Source: VRUE01 sp036557525 (GTDB lineage Bacteria > Actinomycetota > Thermoleophilia > Solirubrobacterales > 70-9). Taken from it: a stretch of 27,527 nt of DNA. The notes beneath the pieces are model-generated. The model was given only the letters and a program-made list of their open reading frames with translations, did not search any database and was not told where the DNA came from. Both the position numbers and the translations under genes were made by a program. This document shows positions 22,254 through 27,527 of the stretch, piece after piece; the first letter of the stretch is position 1; each line of letters starts with the position of its first letter. Location: NCBI GenBank assembly GCA_036557525.1, contig DATBHH010000103.1:1-27527 (forward strand). The letters run 5' to 3'.

Positions 22254-24328
22254 CCGACGACACCCTTCGCAACGAGCCCCGCTCGCTCTTCGACACCGCG
22301 ATCATGGCGCGCGCCGCGCTCGACTCGGTGCGGAAGCTCGATCCGCGGCACCAGTTCCGCAACCCGGTCATGTTCGTGGTCGAGATCGGCGCCGCAATCA
22401 CGACCGTCGGCTGGCTGATCCAGGTCTTCGGCGGCTCGCCGCTCGGCGGCGGCAACGAGCCCGCCTGGTTCTCCTTCTCGATCAGCATCTGGCTGTGGCT
22501 GACGGTTGTCCTCGCCAACTTCGCGGAGGCGCTGGCCGAGGGCCGCGGAAAGGCCCAGGCCGACGCCCTGCGGGCGATGCGGACGGAAACCGTTGCCCAT
22601 CTCCAGGACGGCAGTGAGCGACCGGCATCAGAGCTGCGCCGCGGCGACGTCGTCGTCGTCGAGGCCGGCGAGATGATCCCCGGCGACGGAACCGTGATCG
22701 AGGGGATCGCATCGGTCGACGAGTCGGCGATCACCGGCGAGTCCGCTCCGGTCGTGCGCGAGTCCGGCGGCGACCGCAGCGCGGTGACCGGCGGCACCCG
22801 AGTCCTCTCCGACCGGATCGTCGTCGAAATCACCCAGGAGCCCGGCCAGAGCTTCCTCGACAAGATGATCGCCCTGGTGGAGGGAGCCGAGCGTCGAAAG
22901 ACGCCGAACGAGATCGCGCTCAACATCCTCCTCGCGGGCCTGACCCTGATCTTCCTGATGGTCGTCGCGACCCTGCGCCCCTTCGCCGAGTACTCCAACA
23001 GCGCGGCGTCGGTCGTCACCCTGATCGCGCTCCTGGTCGCGCTGATCCCGACCACGATCGGGGCGCTGCTCTCGGCGATCGGGATCGCGGGGATGGACCG
23101 CCTCGTGCGGCACAACGTTCTCGCGCTATCGGGACGATCGGTCGAGGCCTCCGGCGACGTCGACGTCCTGCTCCTCGACAAGACCGGGACGATCACCCTC
23201 GGCAACCGCGAGGCGACCCAGTTCATCCCGATGCCCGGGATCGAGGAATCGGAGCTCGCCGAAGCCGCGCAGCTCTCATCACTCGCCGACGAGACACCGG
23301 AGGGACGTTCGATCGTCGTCCTCGCCAAGGACGAGTACGGGATCCGCGAGCGGGAGCTGACCTCACACGAGGCGCGCTTTGTCCCGTTCTCGGCCGAAAC
23401 CAGGATGAGCGGAGTTGACGTCAACGGCAACGAATACCGCAAGGGGGCGGGCGACGCGATCATCAGGTTCGTCGAATCGAAGGGCGGCCGCCCACCCGCC
23501 GAGCTGCAGGAACAACTCGACCTGATCGGCCGCGACGGCGGCACCCCGCTCGCCGTCTGCCGCGACAACCACGTGCTCGGCGTCGTCTACCTCAAGGACA
23601 TCGTCAAGGAGGGGATGCAGGCCCGCTTCGACGAGCTGCGCCGGATGGGGATCACAACCGTGATGGTCACCGGCGACAACCGCCTCACCGCGGCGAAGAT
23701 CGCGGAGGAGTCCGGCGTCGACGACTTCCTGCCGGAAGCGACGCCGGAGCAGAAGCTCGAGCTGATCCGCACCCACCAGGCCGAAGGCCGGCTCGTCGCG
23801 ATGGCGGGCGACGGCACCAACGACGCACCCGCGCTCGCGCAGTCGGATGTCGGAGTCGCGATGAACACCGGCACCCAGGCGGCGCGCGAGGCCGGAAACA
23901 TGGTCGACCTCGACTCCAATCCAACCAAGCTGATCGAGATCGTCGAGATCGGCAAGCAGCTGCTGATCACCCGCGGCGCGCTGACGACCTTCTCGATCGC
24001 CAACGACGTCGCCAAGTACTTCGCGATCCTGCCGGCGATGTTTGCCTTCACCTACGCGGCGCACCCGGGCGAAAGGGGGCCGCTCGACGCGCTCAACATA
24101 ATGAACCTCGGCACGCCGCTGTCGGCGATCCTCTCGGCGATCGTCTTCAACGCGCTGGTGATCCCGCTGCTGGTGCCGCTGGCCCTGCGCGGGGTCCGCT
24201 ACCGTCCGATTGGCGCCACGGCGCTACTGCGGCGCAACCTGCTGATCTACGGCCTCGGTGGGCTGATCGCACCCTTCATCGGAATCAAGCTGCTGGACCT
24301 CATCATCCACAACCTGCTCGGAGCCTGA
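22250..24328 (+). CDS. kdpB: Potassium-transporting P-type ATPase subunit KdpB
   Basis: This is the catalytic P-type ATPase subunit that powers K+ uptake. The 692-residue protein shows actuator motif TGES (162-165), which includes the serine known to be phosphorylated for inhibition in E. coli. The phosphorylation site is DKTGT with D310; the membrane hinge is LIPTTIGAL (265-273), the nucleotide-domain lysine is in YRKGAGDA, and MAGDGTNDAPAL carries the Mg-binding aspartates. Seven membrane helices are expected. ATG 22250 overlaps the kdpC stop (ATGA). One base separates its stop from the next gene. Length and motifs are typical; only the gene order is odd. Confidence 0.97.
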   Translation: MTDDTLRNEPRSLFDTAIMARAALDSVRKLDPRHQFRNPVMFVVEIGAAITTVGWLIQVFGGSPLGGGNEPAWFSFSISIWLWLTVVLANFAEALAEGRGKAQADALRAMRTETVAHLQDGSERPASELRRGDVVVVEAGEMIPGDGTVIEGIASVDESAITGESAPVVRESGGDRSAVTGGTRVLSDRIVVEITQEPGQSFLDKMIALVEGAERRKTPNEIALNILLAGLTLIFLMVVATLRPFAEYSNSAASVVTLIALLVALIPTTIGALLSAIGIAGMDRLVRHNVLALSGRSVEASGDVDVLLLDKTGTITLGNREATQFIPMPGIEESELAEAAQLSSLADETPEGRSIVVLAKDEYGIRERELTSHEARFVPFSAETRMSGVDVNGNEYRKGAGDAIIRFVESKGGRPPAELQEQLDLIGRDGGTPLAVCRDNHVLGVVYLKDIVKEGMQARFDELRRMGITTVMVTGDNRLTAAKIAEESGVDDFLPEATPEQKLELIRTHQAEGRLVAMAGDGTNDAPALAQSDVGVAMNTGTQAAREAGNMVDLDSNPTKLIEIVEIGKQLLITRGALTTFSIANDVAKYFAILPAMFAFTYAAHPGERGPLDALNIMNLGTPLSAILSAIVFNALVIPLLVPLALRGVRYRPIGATALLRRNLLIYGLGGLIAPFIGIKLLDLIIHNLLGA

Positions 24329-24329
24329 C

Positions 24330-25496
24330 GTGTACGCGGCCCAAGCCGCGGCGGACAGCGAGGCCGCAAGAGCCTCCAGGCGAGGGCACCACAAGGTCTT
24401 CATCGGGATGGCCGCGGGCGTCGGCAAGACCTACCGGATGCTCCAGGAAGGCCATGCCGAGGAGGACGCAGGGCGCGACGTCGCGATCGGCTACATGGAG
24501 CCCCACAAGCGGCCCGAGACCACGGCTCTGGCCGAGGGGCTCGAGACGATCCCGCGCCGTCGAGTCACCTACCGCGACACCGAGCTCGAGGAGATGGACC
24601 TTCCGGGTGTACTCGCGCGGGCGCCGGAGCTGGCGCTGATCGACGAGCTGGCGCACACCAACGTCGCCGGCCTCGAGCACGAGAAGCGCTACGAAGACGT
24701 CCGCGACGTCCTCGCGGCCGGGATCGACGTCTTCTCGACCGTCAACGTCCAGCATCTCGAGTCGCTCAACGACCAGGTCGCCGAGCTGACCGGGACGAGG
24801 GTGCGGGAGACGATCCCGGACGCGGTGCTCGGCGAGGCCGATGAAGTCGTCCTCATCGACCTCACCCCCGAGGCGCTGATCGCGCGGCTGCGCGCGGGCA
24901 AGATCTATCCGGGCGAGAACATCGAGGCCGCCCTCAACAACTTCTTCACCGTCGAGAACCTGCTCGCGCTGCGCGAGGTCGCGCTGCGCCAGGTCGCCCA
25001 GGAGGTGGAGGCAAAGCGGCTCGTGGTCGAGGAGCCGCTCGGCACCCGCGAGGAGCGGGTGGAGGCGCCGCGGGCCGTCGGCGAGCGGGTCCTGGCGCTG
25101 GTCCGGCCGCAGCCTTCCTCGCAGCGCCTCGTCCGTCGCGCCTGGCGCTCGGCGCAGCGGCTCGGCAGCGACCTCGACCTTCTCTGGGTGAGACCGCCCG
25201 GTAGGGAACCCGACGGAGAGGAGGCGCGGCATGTCTCGGCCCTGCGCCAGCTCGCCTCGGTGCTGGGGGCGAACTTCCTCGTCGAGGAGAACGACGACCT
25301 GGTCAAGGGAGCCGCCGCGGTCGCTCGCGAGCGGGGGACGACCTACATCATGATCGGCGAGTCGCTGCCGCGCCGGGGCTTTGCCCGGCTGCGCGAACCG
25401 CTGCCGCAGCGGCTGATGGAGGCGACCCCGCCCGGTGTCGACGTCCGGATCGTCGCCCACCGCGGTCTGAAGGAGCCCGATCGAGATGAGCGTTGA
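24330..25496 (+). CDS. kdpD: Stand-alone KdpD N-terminal sensor (KdpD domain plus USP domain)
   Basis: This 388-residue protein corresponds to the cytoplasmic N-terminal half of KdpD. A Walker A motif GMAAGVGKT (26-34), a Walker B-like region with DELAHTN (105-111) and FSTVNVQHLESLND (135-148) mark the KdpD domain. From about 240 a universal stress protein fold follows, with TYIMIGES near residue 335. There is no membrane, HisKA or ATPase-c domain; those are in the separate gene at 17788. I do not see the SxS...FTAxY motif reported for c-di-AMP binding. Start GTG 24330 follows the kdpB stop by one base; the end overlaps the next gene by 11 bases. Confidence 0.93.
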   Translation: MYAAQAAADSEAARASRRGHHKVFIGMAAGVGKTYRMLQEGHAEEDAGRDVAIGYMEPHKRPETTALAEGLETIPRRRVTYRDTELEEMDLPGVLARAPELALIDELAHTNVAGLEHEKRYEDVRDVLAAGIDVFSTVNVQHLESLNDQVAELTGTRVRETIPDAVLGEADEVVLIDLTPEALIARLRAGKIYPGENIEAALNNFFTVENLLALREVALRQVAQEVEAKRLVVEEPLGTREERVEAPRAVGERVLALVRPQPSSQRLVRRAWRSAQRLGSDLDLLWVRPPGREPDGEEARHVSALRQLASVLGANFLVEENDDLVKGAAAVARERGTTYIMIGESLPRRGFARLREPLPQRLMEATPPGVDVRIVAHRGLKEPDRDER

Positions 25497-26058
25497 GCGC
25501 GTCCTGATCCTCGTCGCCCTCGTCCTCGGCCTCGCGGTCGGGTACCTGATCGCGCGCTCGCGCCGCCACGGGCGGCGTTCGGATCGCCCCGAGGAGATCC
25601 ACCGGATCCTCCTTCCCTTCACCGGCACCGCGATATCACGCCGCGCGGTCGACGCGGCGCTGCGGCTCGCCCGGGCCGAGGGCGCGGTCCTGATGCCGGC
25701 CTACCTGGCGGAGGTACCGAAGCAGCTGCCGCTTGAATGCGCGATCCCGGCCGAGGCGGCGAAGGCGATGCCGATGCTGGAGGCGATCGAACAGCGCGCC
25801 GCCGCGCAGGACGTCGCGGTCGATTCGCGGATCGAGCGCGGCCGCTCCTACCGCCACGCGCTGAAGCGGCTGCTCGAAGACGAGGAGTTCGAACGGGTGA
25901 TCGTCCCTGCGGGCGGCGATCAGGGGGGCGGCCTTTCCGGCGACGATCTCGTCTGGCTGCTGGAGAAGGCTCCGGCCGAGGTGATGATCCTCCGCCCCGG
26001 CCCCGAGGACACCCGCTTCGTCACGGCGAACGGAAACGGCGGGCGCGGGTCCAGGTGA
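25486..26058 (+). CDS. Membrane-anchored universal stress protein-like protein
   Basis: This 190-residue protein has one N-terminal membrane helix (about 5-23), a basic stop-transfer stretch (ARSRRHGRR), and a cytoplasmic USP-like domain (about 37-177) with RILLPFTGTAISRRAVDAAL and a late VIVPAGGDQGGGLSGDD. The canonical ATP-binding G-2x-G-9x-G-(S/T) pattern is not clearly preserved, so it may not bind ATP. It overlaps the KdpD sensor gene by 11 bases and is the last gene of the kdp set, so a role in sensing or in tuning KdpD at the membrane is plausible but inferred. Its 3' end overlaps the convergent FUSC gene by 38 bases. Confidence 0.8.
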   Translation: MSVERVLILVALVLGLAVGYLIARSRRHGRRSDRPEEIHRILLPFTGTAISRRAVDAALRLARAEGAVLMPAYLAEVPKQLPLECAIPAEAAKAMPMLEAIEQRAAAQDVAVDSRIERGRSYRHALKRLLEDEEFERVIVPAGGDQGGGLSGDDLVWLLEKAPAEVMILRPGPEDTRFVTANGNGGRGSR

Positions 26059-26995
26059 CGAATTTCCGCCGGCCCGAATCCGCGCCCTCCGGGGTCGGCC
26101 AGAAGAGGAAGAGGACGAGCGTGATCGCGATGCCTATCAGCGTCGCGACACCACGCCTCACCGCATCTTCGAGGGCGGGGCCGCCGAGGGTATCGGCGAG
26201 AAGGACCGCATAGGTCGTGATCGCCAGGGTGAAAAGCGCGTACTGGACGGTCAGCAACCCGTAGGCGAGGCCGGTCGCGACCGTCAGCACGATCGCGATC
26301 GCGACCCCGTCGCCCGCCAGCCACTCGGAGAGGGCGGTTGCGATCACCAATCCGATCAGGGTCCCGACCGCGCGCAGCACCAGCCGGTCGAACGTCGTGT
26401 CGTAATCGGGCCGGAGGACGAAGAGGACGGTGAGCGGGATCCAGAACCCGTGTTCGGAGAACCCGAGCAGCCAGTAGGCGGCGACCCCCGCGCCGAGCGC
26501 CAGACCGAGGCGGAGCCCATGCTGGAAGCTTTCCGAGCGGGGCGTGAGGTTGGCGCGAAGCGCCGCGATCGCCGCCGTCCCGTTCCAGCGGTTGCCGCCC
26601 TCGTCGCGCCGCCGTTCGCCGCCGGCGAAGACGGCGAACGAGAAGGCGGACTGAGCGATTCCGCCCAGGGTCCCGAACAGCAGCGCGGCGGCCGCGTCGC
26701 CGGCGTCGATCGGCAGACCCTGCGCGATCAGCAGCGAGAGGGCGACGTTGAGCCCGGCGATCCCGAACCGCAGCGATACCGAGACGCAGTAGCCGGCCAG
26801 GGTGCCGACGACCGCCAGCGAGGCGACGGCGAGCGGCGCCGAGTCGGCCGTCAGCGCACCGAGCGCGGCGGCGAGGCCGATCAGCGGCGCCATCGCGAGC
26901 TGCCACGCCGACCTCGCCAGCGCCGGCGCGTCCATGCCGACGAAGCCGGCGAGCAGCGCTCCGGTGGCTATCGCGCCCTTCGACTCGGCTTCCAA
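26021..26995 (-). CDS. FUSC-family membrane protein (5' end uncertain)
   Basis: The frame holds many membrane helices in two blocks: about 5-115, and 165-285 after a cytoplasmic segment. The FUSC signature is FWIPLTVLFVLRPDYDTTFDR closely followed by RAVGTLIGL. FUSC proteins export aromatic acids or related compounds; the substrate here is unknown. The only canonical start is TTG 26995, but homologous-looking sequence continues upstream in frame (AIRRGLLLSVPVGALLFLEL), which would form the first helix. No ATG, GTG or TTG occurs in frame for at least 60 codons upstream, so the true start may be a CTG (27091 or 27124), or there is an indel. The gap 26996-27107 holds this extension. Confidence 0.75.
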   Translation of the reverse strand: MEAESKGAIATGALLAGFVGMDAPALARSAWQLAMAPLIGLAAALGALTADSAPLAVASLAVVGTLAGYCVSVSLRFGIAGLNVALSLLIAQGLPIDAGDAAAALLFGTLGGIAQSAFSFAVFAGGERRRDEGGNRWNGTAAIAALRANLTPRSESFQHGLRLGLALGAGVAAYWLLGFSEHGFWIPLTVLFVLRPDYDTTFDRLVLRAVGTLIGLVIATALSEWLAGDGVAIAIVLTVATGLAYGLLTVQYALFTLAITTYAVLLADTLGGPALEDAVRRGVATLIGIAITLVLFLFWPTPEGADSGRRKFVTWTRARRFRSP

Positions 26996-27107
26996 CCCGA
27001 GCTCGAGGAAGAGCAGGGCGCCGACCGGAACCGAGAGAAGCAGCCCGCGGCGGATCGCGGGCGCGGCCGCCGCCGGCCCGAACCCGAACAGCGGCGGCGT
27101 CCGGGCC

Positions 27108-27527
27108 TCAGCCGACGTGGCCAGCCGGCATCCGATCGTCGTGGCCGCGGCACTCGTCCGGCTGCCAGCCCGGCACCGTGTTGCCTTCGGGGGGGATCGG
27201 GTGCTGCTTCAGGATCCGCGCCAGGTGGGTGACGTTGTGTGCCATCCACCCCGCCGTCTTCTGCGTGTAGGGATGGTCGGCGCCGCCGGCCTCGAGGAAC
27301 GACGGCCCGGGCCCGGCGTTGCCGACCCAGTAGGTGTCGGCGTTCGGCGGGACCGCGCAGCCGAGGTGGGTGAGGTTGAAGAGGATCGACTCGGCGCAGC
27401 AGTGGGCGCCGTCCTCGTTGCCGGTCACGACGACGCCGCCGACGGTGTTGTAGAGGGGGTACTGGCCGACCTCGTTGGTCGTGTTGTAGGTCCCGTCGAG
27501 GCGCTCGATCACCATCTGGCAGACGCT
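27108..27527 (-). CDS. Flavodoxin family/NADPH-dependent FMN reductase-like protein (partial)
   Basis: The frame is open to the window edge, giving the last 139 residues; the first Met seen (27515) is internal. GGVVVTGNEDGAHCCAES resembles the FMN-binding loop and following helix of the WrbA/NADPH-dependent FMN reductase group, and TYWVGNAGPGPSF is a second flavin-contact region. The C-terminal helix TAGWMAHNVTHLARILK is typical of the family. The product is probably a cytoplasmic flavin-dependent reductase; its partner and substrate cannot be told. Its TGA lies just before the FUSC coding extension on the same strand, so the two are probably co-transcribed. Confidence 0.85.
   Translation of the reverse strand, partial: SVCQMVIERLDGTYNTTNEVGQYPLYNTVGGVVVTGNEDGAHCCAESILFNLTHLGCAVPPNADTYWVGNAGPGPSFLEAGGADHPYTQKTAGWMAHNVTHLARILKQHPIPPEGNTVPGWQPDECRGHDDRMPAGHVG

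Overview
This 27.5 kb window comes from a high-GC, gene-dense Actinomycetota chromosome, most likely class Thermoleophilia (Solirubrobacter relatives). That placement is inferred from the very high third-position GC, MurT/GatD (lipid II amidation of Gram-positive-type walls), a VKOR plus DsbA-like oxidative folding pair, and TAnnnT -10 boxes set directly against start codons. I see no tRNA, rRNA, CRISPR, insertion sequence, phage gene, or T-tract terminator. No gene-free stretch exceeds 300 bases; the longest gaps are about 90 to 110 bases.

Layout. (1) 1-4306: the end of a class I/II aminotransferase, a small membrane protein, a minus-strand metallo-hydrolase and NAD-dependent epimerase pair, then hflX and dut. 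(2) 4303-10260, all minus strand: a large secreted RTX-type calcium-binding protein, and a coupled set running dgk-like lipid kinase, murT, a 30-codon ORF, a methyltransferase, gatD. (3) 10290-14568: a methyltransferase diverges from an envelope and redox block of membrane-anchored cyclophilin, peroxiredoxin, alpha/beta hydrolase, PRC-barrel-like protein, VKOR and DsbA-like oxidoreductase. (4) 14632-17714, minus strand: a 79-residue unknown, a methyltransferase, an SDR and an SCP-x-type thiolase, with a palindromic operator over the predicted transcription start. (5) 17788-26058, plus strand: a Kdp potassium-uptake locus. (6) 26021-27527, minus strand: a FUSC-family membrane protein and a flavodoxin-family protein cut by the window edge.

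The Kdp locus is the most unusual part. KdpD is split. Its DUF4118 membrane region plus histidine kinase sits upstream with kdpE, and its N-terminal KdpD/USP sensor half is a separate gene after kdpB. Between them come a 26-codon membrane micro-ORF, kdpF, and then kdpA-kdpC-kdpB instead of the usual A-B-C order. A membrane-anchored USP-like protein closes the set. Almost every junction overlaps by 1-11 bases, so the proteins are probably made together.

Two window-wide patterns stand out. Six genes carry an identical TAGGCT 6-9 bases before the start codon, and four others carry a related TAnnnT box, which implies widespread leaderless or near-leaderless transcription. Proteins with exported domains (cyclophilin, DsbA-like, KdpC, RTX) use GAA for glutamate, while the neighbouring cytoplasmic proteins I counted use GAG almost exclusively.
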